From: Lonsdalea britannica
GTDB taxonomy: Bacteria > Pseudomonadota > Gammaproteobacteria > Enterobacterales > Enterobacteriaceae
Assembly (NCBI RefSeq): GCF_002111595.1
Contig: NZ_LUTN01000015.1
Location: 1 to 64,000 of the forward strand
Direction: 5' to 3'
Length of the DNA: 64,000 bases
Shown here piece after piece: positions 20,323 to 31,633 of the stretch (positions within the stretch are counted from its first letter, which is position 1; each line of letters starts with the position of its first letter). Below the pieces are notes generated by a model. The model did no database searches and was not told where the DNA came from. It saw nothing but the letters and a program-made list of their open reading frames with translations. Both the position numbers and the translations under genes were made by a program.

Positions 20323-21018
20323 ATGACAAGCGCAGTAGTTGTTTTTAGCGGTGGACAGGATTCCACAACCTGCCTGATACAGGCACTCAAGCAATACGAT
20401 CACGTACATTGCGTGACGTTCGATTATGGACAGCGTCATCGGGCTGAAATCGACGTAGCTGCCGAACTGGCTCAACGCCTGGGCGCTTGCGCCCATAAAG
20501 TGTTGGACGTTCGTCTTCTGAATGAGCTCGCTGTCAGCAGCCTGACCCGGGACAACATTCCCGTGCCAGATTTCGACGAGAACCTGAAGGGTCTTCCCAG
20601 CACCTTCGTTCCCGGCCGCAACATCCTGTTTCTCACGCTGGCTGCAATCTATGCTTACCAGGTCGGTGCCGACACGGTGATTACCGGCGTCTGCGAAACC
20701 GACTTTTCGGGCTATCCGGATTGCCGCGACGAGTTCGTTAAAGCCCTCAACAAAGGGGTTGCTCTCGGCTTGGCTAAAGATATCCGCTTCGTTACGCCGC
20801 TCATGTGGTTGGACAAAGCCGAAACCTGGGCGTTGGCCGACCACTACGCGCAGTTGGAAACGATCCGTCACCATACGCTGACCTGCTACAACGGCATAAA
20901 AGGCGACGGCTGCGGTCAATGCGCCGCCTGCCATTTGCGTCAGAAAGGATTAGAGCTTTATCAGCAGAATCCCGAAGGCGTCAGGGCTTCACTGTTCAAG
21001 AAAACCGGTCTGAAATAA
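20323..21018 (+). CDS. queC: 7-cyano-7-deazaguanine synthase QueC
   Basis: ATP-dependent enzyme that converts 7-carboxy-7-deazaguanine plus ammonia to preQ0, the queuosine tRNA precursor. 231 residues. The PP-loop ATP motif is [14 protein letters not shown] at the N-terminus, and the zinc site is the C-terminal Cys cluster in [36 protein letters not shown] and [15 protein letters not shown] are typical. Co-directional with cdsH but 110 bases away, probably with its own promoter. Confidence 0.96.
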   Translation: MTSAVVVFSGGQDSTTCLIQALKQYDHVHCVTFDYGQRHRAEIDVAAELAQRLGACAHKVLDVRLLNELAVSSLTRDNIPVPDFDENLKGLPSTFVPGRNILFLTLAAIYAYQVGADTVITGVCETDFSGYPDCRDEFVKALNKGVALGLAKDIRFVTPLMWLDKAETWALADHYAQLETIRHHTLTCYNGIKGDGCGQCAACHLRQKGLELYQQNPEGVRASLFKKTGLK

Positions 21019-21295
21019 CCGGCTCTGCCCGCTGATTGCTGCACCGGTGGTTATTCGCCAACGCGCACGCGTTTAACCACCGTCAGCATCTGTTTACCGG
21101 CATAGCCTTGGCTCACAGGTCGATATAGCCAGCGCGATGCCGATATGCTTATCCTCTTTACTGACCTGTTCCAGCCTTGACCTCAACCTGATGGCAGAAG
21201 CCGAATTGAGGGCATCATACAACTCACGTCGTCATCCTGATCAAAAGTCATTTACACCCGTCAGATTGTACCGCCCGGCCGTTGTGAACGAAGCG
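21019..21295. other. Unassigned stretch between queC and ybaV; possible eroded minus-strand gene
   Basis: E. coli has fadM (ybaW) here, but no intact frame or recognisable FadM is present. On the minus strand two out-of-register pieces look coding-like: one with RLEQVSKEDKHIGIALA (about 21190-21130), another with SQGYAGKQMLTVVKRVRVGE and a stop near 21053. A one-base correction around 21120 would join them. I do not recognise the product; it may be a remnant or a small frameshifted gene. Confidence 0.35.
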
Positions 21296-21663
<368 letters not shown>

Positions 21664-21745
21664 GCTGTTATCTCCTTGTGTTTGACAGCACACTCACCTT
21701 GCCTGAAGGGGAAATCAGCAACAATACGCCGTGTTCAAATGTGGA

Positions 21746-21767
21746 AAAGGCCGCGAAAGCGGCCTTT
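21746..21767 (-). terminator. Terminator hairpin after ppiD
   Basis: AAAGGCCGC-GAAA-GCGGCCTTT, a 9-bp stem with a GAAA tetraloop, 35 bases beyond the ppiD stop. The T-run is short. Confidence 0.7.
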
Positions 21768-21801
21768 GTCTGTTGCAGTGCGTTGCATTATCTTGCGAGG
21801 G

Positions 21802-23679
21802 TTATTCCTGCTGTTGCGCCGCATTACCCAGCTTGATTTTCGCTTCACTGCGCAGGCTGTTAATCAGCACATCAAACAGAGAGCCAACGCCATTCTGTTT
21901 CACCTGATTAGCAAACTGCTGTTTCTGCTGGTCTTGCAGCGTATGAGGCTGAATGCTGTCCAGCGCCACAATCACCACATTGCCGGCCTGATCCTTTGAT
22001 AAACCGTAAGAAGGCTTGTCTTTCTGCGGGATGGGCAAAGCAAAGATTGACTCCGCCATCACTTCGTTCTGGTTCAAAGAAGAAAGTGTTTTTGGCGCGC
22101 TGAAGCTCAGATTCGCCGCTTTCAGGCTGTCCATCTTGCCTTCCTTCAGGTCGGCCACGATTTTCTCGGCCTCAATACGCGCCTGTTGATCCGCCTTTTG
22201 GCGTTTCAAGGTCTGAATCACCTGATCGCGAACCTGATCCAGCGCTTCGGTGCTCTCGGCTTTGTGCTCGCTGATGCGCACAACGAAAGCGCGGTCGCCG
22301 TCAACGCTGATCACATCCGAGTTGCTACCCGGCGCGCCATTTTTACCTAACAAAGAACCACCGAAAATGGCCTGAGTGACCGGCTGGAAATTCAGCGCCG
22401 CGGGAACTTTATCCCGGCTAAACCAGTCGGTCTGGACCGTTTTAACGCCAGCAGCCTGTTCTGCGGAAGCCAATGATTCATTATCGTTGCTAGCCGCTTC
22501 ACTGACTTTTTGCTGGAGCGCGTAAAACGCATCCAGCGCTCTTTCGTGTCTTACTTTCTCTGCCAGCTCAGTGCGAACGTCAGCCAACGGCTTGATTTGC
22601 TGCGGCTGCATATCGTCCAGACGGACAATCAGGTAACCCACCGTGGATTTAATCACGCCGGAAAGCTGACCTTTTTCAGTCAGCTTCGCCTGTTTCAGCT
22701 CGTCCACGGTGGCATTGTCGTCCATCCAACCCAGATCGCCGCCATTACGGCGAGATACCACGTCAGTTGAGATCTCTTTAGCCAACGAGGAGAAGTCTGC
22801 GCCCTGATGCAGTTTGTTCAGCGCTGCGTTGGCTTCCGCCTCGGTTTTCACTTGAATAAGGCTGTATTTTTTACGTGCGCCCAGCGTGAAATCGTTTTTG
22901 TGCTGCTCGTAATAGGCGCTGATTGCCGCATCGTCCACCTTGGTTTTATCCATGATGGCGGCAGCATCCAACAGGATGTAGCTGACTTTGAACTGTTCAG
23001 GCGCCAGATAACGGCTCTTGTTCTGCTCATAGAAGCTCTGAACGTCATCGTCGCTCACCGTTTGCGCCTGCGCGCGGTCGGCGGTGTTGATGGTCGCCGT
23101 ACGAATGGTGCGATCCTGTGCAGCCAGCTGCACAAGGCGATCAAGCTCCTGAGGCAGCAGGAATTCTGTTCCACCCAGACCGCGGACCAGTTGCTGAGTG
23201 GTCAACTGCTTACGCAGCATCTGGGCAAATGAGTCCGGACTCAGACCAAGACGACGTACCTGGGTCAGGTACTTCTCGTTATCGAAACGGTTATCGGTTT
23301 GGAATTCGGGGATAGCGAAAATGGCCTGCTTGATCTGCTCGTCGCTGATACTCAAACCCAGCGTATGAGAATACTGATCCAGCAACGTTTCATCGATTAA
23401 CTGTGACAATGCCTGCTTGCGCAACTGCTGCATATAGCCTTCGTTGCTCGCCAGAATAGAGAAGTTTTCTCCCAGCATCTGCTGCTGTCGGCTACGTTCG
23501 TTTTGCACTGCCTGTTCCAGTTGGGAACGGGAAATTTCCTGCCCGTTGACCTTCGCTGCATAATCACCTGACCCACGGATCAAATAATCACCTACGCCAG
23601 TCAGCACGAATGAACCGATGATCAGGGCCAGAATAATTTTAAGCACGACGTTATTCGCGGCCGCGCGTAAATTGTCCAT
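21802..23679 (-). CDS. ppiD: Periplasmic folding chaperone PpiD
   Basis: Inner-membrane-anchored chaperone facing the periplasm, linked to the SecYEG exit. About 625 residues: an N-terminal single helix (MDNLRAAANNVVLKIILALI), SurA-like N domain, parvulin domain with KKYSLIQVKTEAEANAALNK and RNGGDLGWMDDN (residues about 265-355), and a C-terminal domain. The ATG at 23679 (or the adjacent one at 23682) gives the known start. The in-frame extension to 23781 is rejected as it lacks a ribosome site and covers the promoter region. The order ybaV-ppiD-hupB is as in E. coli. Confidence 0.94.
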   Translation of the reverse strand: MDNLRAAANNVVLKIILALIIGSFVLTGVGDYLIRGSGDYAAKVNGQEISRSQLEQAVQNERSRQQQMLGENFSILASNEGYMQQLRKQALSQLIDETLLDQYSHTLGLSISDEQIKQAIFAIPEFQTDNRFDNEKYLTQVRRLGLSPDSFAQMLRKQLTTQQLVRGLGGTEFLLPQELDRLVQLAAQDRTIRTATINTADRAQAQTVSDDDVQSFYEQNKSRYLAPEQFKVSYILLDAAAIMDKTKVDDAAISAYYEQHKNDFTLGARKKYSLIQVKTEAEANAALNKLHQGADFSSLAKEISTDVVSRRNGGDLGWMDDNATVDELKQAKLTEKGQLSGVIKSTVGYLIVRLDDMQPQQIKPLADVRTELAEKVRHERALDAFYALQQKVSEAASNDNESLASAEQAAGVKTVQTDWFSRDKVPAALNFQPVTQAIFGGSLLGKNGAPGSNSDVISVDGDRAFVVRISEHKAESTEALDQVRDQVIQTLKRQKADQQARIEAEKIVADLKEGKMDSLKAANLSFSAPKTLSSLNQNEVMAESIFALPIPQKDKPSYGLSKDQAGNVVIVALDSIQPHTLQDQQKQQFANQVKQNGVGSLFDVLINSLRSEAKIKLGNAAQQQE

Positions 23680-23892
23680 CATAATGTGACAACACTCCGC
23701 TGTAGAATGGATGAAACTCCCTGCGCAGGCCGCAGCCATGCTTCCTTGCGATGCTATAGCCGCAAAACGGCCAGGGCGCACTCAGGCAACTGCCTGATGA
23801 TAGTAGTCCGGATTTCCGGTAAAAAAAGGCACATCATTAAATGATGCGCCCCATATCTTACCTTACCCACATCGTGACGTCAGGTAATGTTT

Positions 23893-23911
23893 AGGGGAGA
23901 GATTCTCCCCT
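23893..23911 (-). terminator. Hairpin after hupB
   Basis: AGGGGAGA-GAT-TCTCCCCT, an 8-bp perfect stem just past the hupB stop; no strong T-run follows, so it may be a stabiliser or weak terminator. Confidence 0.5.
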
Positions 23912-23918
23912 TGGACAA

Positions 23919-24191
23919 TTAATTTACGGAGTCTTTCAGCGCTTTACCTGCGCGGAAGCCCGGGACTTTGGCGGCAGGAATACTGATTTCCTTACCCGTC
24001 TGCGGATTGCGGCCAGTGCGAGCAGCGCGCTCGCGTACGGAAAATGTGCCGAACCCGACTAAAGCAACGTCATCCCCTTCTTTCAGAGATTCAGTAACAG
24101 ACCCAATAATTGCATCCAACACACGCCCTGCCGCTGCTTTGGAAATATCAGCATCTGCAGCAATTTTGTCGATCAATTGTGACTTGTTCAC
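23919..24191 (-). CDS. hupB: Nucleoid protein HU-beta
   Basis: 90-residue DNA-bending protein, one of the two HU subunits. From a GTG at 24191 it reads (M)[19 protein letters not shown], then [20 protein letters not shown] with the NPQTGKE beta-arm tip and the end [15 protein letters not shown] is also the start in E. coli. The in-frame upstream ATG at 24224 adds a non-homologous stretch that overlaps the ribosome site, so it is rejected. Confidence 0.96.
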   Translation of the reverse strand: MNKSQLIDKIAADADISKAAAGRVLDAIIGSVTESLKEGDDVALVGFGTFSVRERAARTGRNPQTGKEISIPAAKVPGFRAGKALKDSVN

Positions 24192-24320
24192 TCTTTCATC
24201 CCCTCTGAAATCCTGTGGCTGCATCCCTTATTTTCGGCGCAGCAGTAGCTTTAAAACATTCAGTTAAATCCACGGAAATTAGCCGTACGATTAACAGTGC
24301 TCTAACTTAGCCGCACAAAA

Positions 24321-24356
24321 AAAGGCTGGCAAGCATCATTACACTTACCAGCCTTT
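24321..24356 (-). terminator. Rho-independent terminator of lon
   Basis: Minus strand: AAAGGCTGG...CCAGCCTTT followed by a run of seven Ts, 30 bases after the lon stop. Confidence 0.85.
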
Positions 24357-24385
24357 ATTTTATGAATGGTTCTTGCGATGGGTCA

Positions 24386-26744
24386 CTATTTCGCCGCCGC
24401 AGTCACCACTTTCATGCCGTGAGGCGAGTTTTGCAGCGCCAACTCCAGCACTTCTTCGATGCGTTTCACCGGGTGGATATCCAGATCCGCAATCACGTTT
24501 GCCGGAATTTCTTCCAAGTCACGCTTGTTTTCATCTGGAATCAGCACGGTCTTAATGCCGCCACGATGAGCCGCCAGCAGTTTTTCCTTCAAACCGCCAA
24601 TGGGCAGCACCAGACCACGCAGCGTAATCTCACCAGTCATCGCCACATCGGCGCGTACCGGGTTGCCGGTCAGGCATGAGACTAGCGCGGTGCACATGGC
24701 GATACCGGCGCTCGGACCGTCTTTTGGCGTCGCGCCTTCCGGTACGTGAACGTGGATGTCGCGCTTCTCGTAGAAGTCTGAGTTGATCCCCAGAGCGTCC
24801 GCGCGCGCGCGTACCACGGTCAATGCGGCTTGAATCGATTCCTGCATGACTTCGCCCAGCGAACCGGTGTAAGTCAGCTTGCCTTTACCCGGCACGCAGG
24901 CGGTTTCGATCGTCAATAGGTCGCCGCCGACTTCGGTCCACGCCAGGCCGGTCACCTGACCGATGCGGTTCTCTTCGTCCGCACGCCCGTAGTCAAAGCG
25001 TTGGACGCCGAGGAACTCTTTCAGGTTGTCGCCGTTAATCTCGATGTGCTTGAGGGACTTGTCCATCAGCAGCGATTTAACCGCCTTACGGCACAGCTTG
25101 GAGATTTCGCGTTCCAGACTACGTACCCCCGCTTCGCGGGTGTAGTAACGGATGATGCCGATGATCGCGCTGTCATCCACCTTCAGCTCGTTCTTCTTGA
25201 GGGCATTGCGCTCAATTTGCTTCGGCAACAGGTGTTCCCGCGCGATGTTGAGCTTTTCGTCCTCGGTGTAGCCCGACAGGCGAATCACTTCCATACGATC
25301 CAGCAGCGGAGCCGGAATGTTCATGGAGTTGGAGGTCGCGACAAACATGACGTCCGAGAGATCGTAATCGACTTCCAGATAGTGATCGTTAAACGCCACG
25401 TTCTGTTCCGGATCCAGCACTTCAAGCAGTGCAGAAGCCGGATCGCCTCGCATGTCCGAGGACATTTTGTCGATCTCATCCAGCAGGAAGAGCGGGTTTT
25501 TTACTCCCACCTTCGCCATCTTCTGGATCAGTTTGCCCGGCATGGAACCGATGTAGGTACGGCGGTGACCGCGGATTTCCGCCTCATCACGCACGCCGCC
25601 CAGCGCCATACGGACATACTTACGACCGGTCGCTTTGGCGATGGACTGTCCCAGAGAGGTTTTACCCACCCCCGGCGGCCCTACCAGGCACAAAATCGGG
25701 CCCTTGATTTTGCTGACACGGCTCTGCACCGCCAGATATTCAAGGATGCGCTCTTTTACTCGATCCAGACCATAGTGGTCGCTATCCAGCATCTGCTGAG
25801 CTTTGACCAGATCCTTTTTGACCTTGCTCCGCGAGTTCCAGGGAACCTGCACCATCCAGTCGATATAGCTGCGCACGACGGTGGCTTCCGCGGACATCGG
25901 CGACATCATCCGCAGTTTCTGCAATTCCGCCTCGGTTTTTTCCCGGGCTTCTTTCGGCATATTCGCCGCTTCAATTTTGCGTTTCAGCGCTTCGTTTTCG
26001 TCCGGCGCATCATCCATTTCGCCCAGCTCTTTCTGAATGGCTTTCATTTGCTCATTCAGGTAATACTCGCGCTGGCTTTTTTCCATCTGTTTTTTGACGC
26101 GACTGCGGATACGCTTTTCAACCTGCAACAGGTCTATTTCCGACTCCATCATCGCCATCAGATATTCCAGACGTTCCGTAACGTCGGACATTTCCAAGAC
26201 CGACTGCTTGTCGGAGAGTTTCAGCGGCATGTGTGCGGCAATGGTATCGGCCAGGCGAGCCGCATCGTCAATGCTGTTCAGCGACGTCAGGACTTCAGGC
26301 GGAATTTTTTTGTTCAGTTTGATGTAGCCTTCAAACTGATTGACCGCCGTGCGCATGAGCACTTCCTGCTCAGGCTCTTCGATTTCAGGCGAGTCCAGAT
26401 ATTCAGCCTGCGCGGCAAAGTGCTCTCCACTGTCAGACAACGTGGTAATACGCGCCCGCTGTAGGCCCTCGACCAACACCTTGACGGTGCCGTCAGGCAA
26501 TTTCAGCATCTGAAGAATGGAGCTACCGTCCCAACCGAGAAAAGATCGTTAACACCTGGCTCATCCGTTGAGGCCTCTTTCTGTGCAACCAGCATGATCT
26601 TTTTATCGTGATCCATAGCGGCTTCAAGGCACCGAATTGACTTCTCCCGACCAACAAACAACGGAATGACCATGTGCGGATAAACCACCACATCGCGCAG
26701 CGGCAATACGGGGATTTCTATGCGTTCGGAACGCTCAGGTTCAT
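24386..26744 (-). CDS. lon: ATP-dependent protease Lon (two frameshifts near 26738 and 26522)
   Basis: Cytosolic AAA+ serine protease that degrades misfolded and regulatory proteins. About 786 residues after repair (E. coli 784). The conserved leader GGAAATGAAACTAAGAGAGA and ATG at 26744 mark the start. A lost C after AAC breaks the frame at codon 3 (should read [20 protein letters not shown]). A second lost base at GTAGC|TCC breaks [16 protein letters not shown]. The rest is intact: Walker [13 protein letters not shown], catalytic Ser in [14 protein letters not shown], catalytic Lys in [14 protein letters not shown]. As written, no full Lon could be made. Confidence 0.95.
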
Positions 26745-26830
26745 AGAGCTCTCTCTTAGTTTCATTTCCGCCAGGTTAAGGGAATCTCGTGAAACAGGCT
26801 CTTCACGGTTTCGCCTCTAGGTATTCGAGT

Positions 26831-26858
26831 ATATGGGGATAAATATCCTACATTCAAC
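26831..26858 (-). promoter_or_regulatory. Heat-shock (sigma-32) promoter of lon
   Basis: Minus strand shows GTTGAAT, 13 bases, then CCCCATAT, close to the sigma-32 consensus (CTTGAAA / CCCCATnT) and nearly the same as the E. coli lon promoter in sequence and position, about 90 bases before the lon start. Confidence 0.8.
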
Positions 26859-26879
26859 GTTAGATCGCGCTGAAAAAGG

Positions 26880-26905
26880 AATGGGGGGCTAACACCCCCC
26901 ATTTT
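26880..26905 (-). terminator. Terminator of clpPX operon
   Basis: AATGGGGGG-CTAACA-CCCCCCATT-type stem just after clpX; on the minus strand it is followed by a T-rich stretch (CCTTTTT). Confidence 0.75.
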
Positions 26906-26932
26906 GTCGTTCGATGATGATTTTTAGGCGAA

Positions 26933-28207
26933 TTATTCGCCAGAGGCTTGTTGCGCTTCGTGCTTGCCGTAAATCAGGAGCGGTTCAGACTGACCCGCGA
27001 TGACGGATTCGTCGATCACGACTTTGTCCACACTGTCCTGAGAAGGCAGTTCGTACATGGTTTCCAGCAACGCCGCTTCAACGATAGAACGCAGGCCACG
27101 TGCTCCGGTCTTGCGCGCCATGGCTTTTTTCGCAATCGCCGTCAACGCGTCGTCACGGAATTCCAGCTCAACGCCTTCGAGTTTGAACAGCGCCTGATAC
27201 TGCTTGGTCAGCGCATTCTTTGGCTCGCGCAGGATCTGAATCAGCGCGGCTTCATCCAGCTCTTTCAGCGTCGCGACGACCGGCAGACGGCCGATGAACT
27301 CAGGAATCAGACCAAACTTGATCAGATCGCCCGGTTCTACCTGGCCCAGCAGTTCGCCTTCGGTCACTTTCTGCGAAAGACCTTTCACCGTGGCATTGAA
27401 GCCAATACCTCGGCCCGTGTCAGTACGCTGCTCAATGACTTTGTCTAATCCAGCGAATGCGCCGCCGCAGATGAACAGGATTTTCGACGTATCGACCTGT
27501 AGGAATTCCTGCTGCGGATGCTTACGACCGCCCTGAGGCGGCACGGCGGCGATAGTCCCTTCAATCAACTTCAACAGGGCCTGCTGCACGCCTTCGCCAG
27601 AAACGTCACGGGTGATCGACGGGTTATCCGACTTACGGGAAATTTTGTCGATTTCATCGATATAAACGATGCCGCGCTGCGCTTTCTGCACGTCGTAATC
27701 ACATTTCTGCAGCAGTTTCTGGATGATGTTCTCAACGTCTTCACCCACGTAACCCGCTTCAGTCAACGTCGTGGCGTCAGCCATGGTGAAAGGCACGTCG
27801 AGGAATCGAGCCAGCGTTTCTGCCAACAGAGTCTTACCGCTACCGGTAGGACCGATGAGCAGGATGTTGCTTTTGCCCAGTTCAACGCCGTTGCTGCTGT
27901 CACCGTTGCGTAAACGTTTGTAGTGGTTGTATACAGCCACGGCCAGGACTTTCTTGGCCTGCTCCTGACCAATCACGTAATCGTCAAGGTGATGGCGAAT
28001 TTCGTGCGGGGTCGGCAACGCACTGCGTTCACGATGCGGGGCCACTTCTTTAATCTCTTCGCGAATAATGTCGTTACACAAGTCAACACATTCATCGCAG
28101 ATATACACTGACGGCCCGGCAATCAGCTTACGAACCTCGTGCTGGCTTTTGCCGCAGAAAGAGCAGTACAGCAACTTTCCTGAACCGTCTTTGCGCTTAT
28201 CTGTCAT
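26933..28207 (-). CDS. clpX: ClpX, ATPase/unfoldase subunit of ClpXP
   Basis: AAA+ unfoldase that recognises tagged proteins (including SsrA-tagged) and feeds them to ClpP. 424 residues, as in E. coli. The N-terminal zinc-binding domain has [17 protein letters not shown] then [12 protein letters not shown]. Walker A is [18 protein letters not shown], Walker [14 protein letters not shown], the pore loop GYVGED, and the ClpP-contact IGF loop lies in [14 protein letters not shown]. It is downstream of clpP on the same strand (163-base gap). Confidence 0.97.
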   Translation of the reverse strand: MTDKRKDGSGKLLYCSFCGKSQHEVRKLIAGPSVYICDECVDLCNDIIREEIKEVAPHRERSALPTPHEIRHHLDDYVIGQEQAKKVLAVAVYNHYKRLRNGDSSNGVELGKSNILLIGPTGSGKTLLAETLARFLDVPFTMADATTLTEAGYVGEDVENIIQKLLQKCDYDVQKAQRGIVYIDEIDKISRKSDNPSITRDVSGEGVQQALLKLIEGTIAAVPPQGGRKHPQQEFLQVDTSKILFICGGAFAGLDKVIEQRTDTGRGIGFNATVKGLSQKVTEGELLGQVEPGDLIKFGLIPEFIGRLPVVATLKELDEAALIQILREPKNALTKQYQALFKLEGVELEFRDDALTAIAKKAMARKTGARGLRSIVEAALLETMYELPSQDSVDKVVIDESVIAGQSEPLLIYGKHEAQQASGE

Positions 28208-28370
28208 CAGTAAACCTCTTCTTTAGTCTCTTGCCCGCAGGCTAACCATACAGCGATAGCGCTACAGCGAACGCCACTATTTATAGCCAATAAGCGCAAT
28301 CACACTCGCACAAAAGACTATCGGCCGAACACCGTCTACAGCTATACAGAGCGACCATCATAAAATGGAT

Positions 28371-28997
28371 TTAGTCGCGATGAGTCAATACAGAATCGAC
28401 TAATCCGTAGTCTACTGCCTCATCGGCAGAGAGGAAACGGTCACGTTCCGTGTCTCTTTCTATTTCTTCAAGAGACCGTCCCGTGTGTTTAGCCATCAGT
28501 TCGTTCATGCGTGACTTCACTTTCAGGATTTCTTTGGCGTGAATTTCGATATCCGTCGCCTGTCCCTGATAACCGCCTAGCGGCTGGTGAATCATGACGC
28601 GCGAGTTAGGCAGGCAGAAACGTTTGCCTTCCGCACCGGAAGTCAGCAGAAACGCCCCCATTGAGCACGCCTGTCCCATACAGATAGTACTGACGTCCGG
28701 CTTGATGAACTGCATGGTGTCGTAGATGGACATTCCCGCAGTGATCACCCCGCCCGGCGAGTTGATGTACAAATAAATGTCTTTCTCAGGATTTTCGGCT
28801 TCCAGAAACAGCATCTGAGCCGTAATCAGGTTCGCCATGTGGTCTTCAACCTGTCCGGTCAGGAAGATCACACGCTCTTTTAATAAGCGGGAATAGATGT
28901 CGTAAGAACGTTCCCCGCGTGCAGTCTGCTCTACGACCATTGGCACCAGGGCCATATGCGGAGCCTGTTTTACTTGTTCGCCACTGTATGACATCAA
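28371..28997 (-). CDS. clpP: ClpP protease subunit
   Basis: Serine peptidase forming the tetradecameric chamber used by ClpX and ClpA. 208 residues. The catalytic triad is visible as Ser112 ([10 protein letters not shown]), His137 ([12 protein letters not shown]) and Asp186 ([15 protein letters not shown]). The N-terminal propeptide is present before the mature [28 protein letters not shown] precedes the start. It lies between tig and clpX in the usual tig-clpP-clpX-lon order. Confidence 0.97.
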   Translation of the reverse strand: MMSYSGEQVKQAPHMALVPMVVEQTARGERSYDIYSRLLKERVIFLTGQVEDHMANLITAQMLFLEAENPEKDIYLYINSPGGVITAGMSIYDTMQFIKPDVSTICMGQACSMGAFLLTSGAEGKRFCLPNSRVMIHQPLGGYQGQATDIEIHAKEILKVKSRMNELMAKHTGRSLEEIERDTERDRFLSADEAVDYGLVDSVLTHRD

Positions 28998-29382
28998 CGT
29001 CTCCTAGATAAAATGCATTTGGCGCATATTGCCTGATTCTACTTGAGATACGAAGTGAAAACCACGCCCAGACCGAGTGGGATCGCCGTAACTCGAGACC
29101 TCAGAATCCGCCAGAATACCCAGCGATGAGTCATCAATTATCGGACAATTGGGCGTCTTGTGTCGATTTTCAAGCTTACACCACCGATTATTTTCGATTA
29201 ACCCTGCATTACTCCGAAAAAAGCGCTGTGGATTCTGTTTTAGCTAAAATTAATGATAGTGCAAATAAATGCTTAGCGGCCGTAATCTCAGGAAAAACCG
29301 GCTCATAATCAGGCAGAAAAAAAGCCCGCAGCGATAAAACTGCGGGCTGTATCAGACTGACAACCTCGAAAGGTTAACGCAA
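28998..29382. other. Intergenic region between clpP and tig
   Basis: About 385 bases without a supported gene. It contains the tig terminator (29313-29348) and presumably the clpP promoter. I could not assign a clear -10/-35 or sigma-32 element. A 60-residue open frame on the plus strand (29126-29308) has no ribosome site or recognisable product. Confidence 0.5.
29313..29348 (-). terminator. Rho-independent terminator of tig
   Basis: AGCCCGCAG (29323-29331) and CTGCGGGCT (29340-29348) pair around an 8-base loop; the minus-strand transcript ends in a run of seven Ts. Confidence 0.9.
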
Positions 29383-30687
29383 TTAGGCGTTGTTAGTCTG
29401 GTTCATCAGGTCGTTAAACCCAACTTCTTTTTCGGTCACTTTAGCCTGAGACAACAGCGTTTCAATCGCCTGCTCTTCCAGAGCGACGTTACGCATGTTG
29501 TTCATCATTTCTTTGTTCTTTTTGTAGAACTCGACCACTTCCTGCGGATCTTCGTAGGCTGCTGCCATTTCGTCGATCATCGCGGAAACACGGTCTTCAT
29601 CGGCTTTCAGCTCGTTGGTATTGATGACTTCACCCAACAGCAGACCGACAACAACGCGACGTTTAGCCTGAGCTTCAAACAGTTCGCGCGGCAGTTCCAG
29701 AGCCTGTTTTTCATCGCCGCCGAAACGCTGAGCAGCCTGACGGCGCAGTACGTCGATTTCGCCGTCGATCAGCGCAGCCGGAACGTCGATGTCGTTAGCG
29801 TCGACCAGACCGTCGATAACCTGAGTTTTCACACGGTTACGCACAGCAGCTTTCAGCTCACGCTCCATGTTTTTACGCACTTCGGTACGCAGACCGGCGA
29901 CAGAACCATCTTCAACGCCGAAACGTTTGATGAAGTCAGCAGTCAGTTCCGGCAGCTCACGCTCTTCGACCTTTTTCAGTACGATAGCGAACTGAGCAGC
30001 TTTACCTTTCAGGTTTTCAGCGTGGTAGTCTTCCGGGAAGGTGACTTCGATAGTGAACTCTTCACCCGCCTTATGACCCACAACACCGTCTTCGAAGCCC
30101 GGGATCATACGGTTCTGGCCCATAGCCAGTACGAAGTCAGACGCTTTACCGCCTTCAAATTCTTCGCCGTCTACGGAACCGCTGAAGTCGATGGTCACGC
30201 GGTCTTCAGCTTCAGCTGCGCGTTCAACATCTTTCCAAGTCGCCTGCTGCTTACGCAGGGTATCCAGCATGGCGTCGACGTCTTCGTCTTTAACTTCCAC
30301 CAGCGGTTTTTCGACTTCAATGCTATCCAGACCTTTCAGTTCTACTTCTGGATACACTTCGAACTCAACGGTATAGGTAAAATCAGATCCCGCATTGTAC
30401 TCGCCCGGAACATACTTCGGCGCGCCTGCAGGAGTGATATTTTCCTTGATGATCGCATCAACAAACTGACGCTGCATCAAGTCGCCCAGAACGTCCTGAC
30501 GCACGGAAGCGCCATAACGCTGAGCAACGATATTCATCGGCACTTTGCCTTTACGGAAGCCGTCGATACGAACTTTTTTTGCCACGTTGACCAGCTCGCT
30601 CTTAACAGCATTCTCGATGCTGTCAGCAGCAACGGTAATCGTTACGCGGCGCCCAAGGCCTTGGGTGGTTTCAACTGAAACTTGCAT
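29383..30687 (-). CDS. tig: Trigger factor
   Basis: Ribosome-associated chaperone and peptidyl-prolyl isomerase that meets nascent chains. 434 residues. The N-terminal ribosome-binding signature is in [20 protein letters not shown]. The FKBP-type domain (about residues 150-240) includes [20 protein letters not shown] and [18 protein letters not shown]. The C-terminal helical arms end ...[17 protein letters not shown]. The frame is intact over its full length, in contrast to lon nearby. Confidence 0.97.
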   Translation of the reverse strand: MQVSVETTQGLGRRVTITVAADSIENAVKSELVNVAKKVRIDGFRKGKVPMNIVAQRYGASVRQDVLGDLMQRQFVDAIIKENITPAGAPKYVPGEYNAGSDFTYTVEFEVYPEVELKGLDSIEVEKPLVEVKDEDVDAMLDTLRKQQATWKDVERAAEAEDRVTIDFSGSVDGEEFEGGKASDFVLAMGQNRMIPGFEDGVVGHKAGEEFTIEVTFPEDYHAENLKGKAAQFAIVLKKVEERELPELTADFIKRFGVEDGSVAGLRTEVRKNMERELKAAVRNRVKTQVIDGLVDANDIDVPAALIDGEIDVLRRQAAQRFGGDEKQALELPRELFEAQAKRRVVVGLLLGEVINTNELKADEDRVSAMIDEMAAAYEDPQEVVEFYKKNKEMMNNMRNVALEEQAIETLLSQAKVTEKEVGFNDLMNQTNNA

Positions 30688-30975
30688 CTTGTTACCTCAA
30701 AAAATCACAGTGCTCGGTCAACCTCAAAAGCCGTTTTCACAAAGCGCCCGAAGGCAGACTTTCTGATCACAGACTCACATCACCAGGACGGCCTCGCGAA
30801 CCAGACCCGTTCCTTGTAGTCAGAAGCGTCCCGAATACATTCAGGAAAAATAAGACGCGGCATTATAGCGACATAGGCTGACCGAGTCGAGGAGAGTCAC
30901 CAGCCTATTGCCGCACGAGGAATTACCGCTTTTGAACGACGTCTGAGGAGGCTTTGCGTCGAGACATCACCGACG

Positions 30976-31290
30976 TTAACGGTCGATTCCCGCCCCGCCG
31001 CAGGCAGGTGATACGGGAGCTGTCTGATGCTGATCGCGCCACTCCTGCGGGGTATAGACGTACAGCGCAAGCGCGTGGACTGCGCCCGCCATCTCCTCCG
31101 TCAAGAGCTCATAGACCGCACGATGGCGCTGAATCAGGCGTTTACCGTCGAACCGATCGCTGACCAGTACCACTTTAAAGTGACTTTCCGAACCTGCCGG
31201 CACTCGATGGCGATAGCTTTCGTTGATCACCTCAAGGTGTTCTGGGTTAAGCCCGGCTTGCAGCTTGGCTTCAATGGTTTCACGAATCAT
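30976..31290 (-). CDS. bolA: Transcriptional/morphology regulator BolA
   Basis: 104-residue BolA protein, stationary-phase factor affecting cell shape and a partner of monothiol glutaredoxin in iron-sulfur handling. [20 protein letters not shown], then [33 protein letters not shown] and [13 protein letters not shown] are all diagnostic, including the His of the SHFKV segment. It is separated from tig by 288 bases. Confidence 0.95.
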   Translation of the reverse strand: MIRETIEAKLQAGLNPEHLEVINESYRHRVPAGSESHFKVVLVSDRFDGKRLIQRHRAVYELLTEEMAGAVHALALYVYTPQEWRDQHQTAPVSPACGGAGIDR

Positions 31291-31633
31291 GGGTTAACCT
31301 TTAATAGCAGTTTGGGGACCGGGCACAGGGCGCTATTTTTACACGACCAGTGAGTGCGATCACGGGAATTCTCTTTGGCTGGCGACGATGCCGTTTGGTT
31401 TTTTTGCGCTCAAGCCGCATGCAGAATAATCCGCTAATGACGGCGCGAAAGGCTCTCAGGCATGGGTCGCATATCTTTTCTTCGGGAAGTTGTGATAAAA
31501 ACAGAATCGGTTGTCGAACAGGCAAAGAACTTGCGATGCGAGCGATTCTCCGCTCTTTCTCTTGCCTGAGGCAATGGTATGATATCGCGCGTTTTTAACG
31601 ATTAACCTTCTTATTATTACTGAGAACATTCGC
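31291..31633. other. Intergenic region between divergent bolA and yajG
   Basis: About 340 bases holding the promoters of bolA (-) and yajG (+). Near yajG, TATGATAT (about 31577-31584) resembles a -10 element. No gene is supported. Confidence 0.45.

Noticed and set aside
25001-26464. 487-residue open frame on the plus strand opposite lon
   Set aside because: Lon is clearly coded on the minus strand with AAA+ and protease motifs. The antisense frame is Phe/His/Arg-rich shadow sequence caused by strong codon bias.
29126-29308. 60-residue plus-strand open frame between clpP and tig
   Set aside because: No ribosome site, overlaps likely promoter sequence, no recognisable product.
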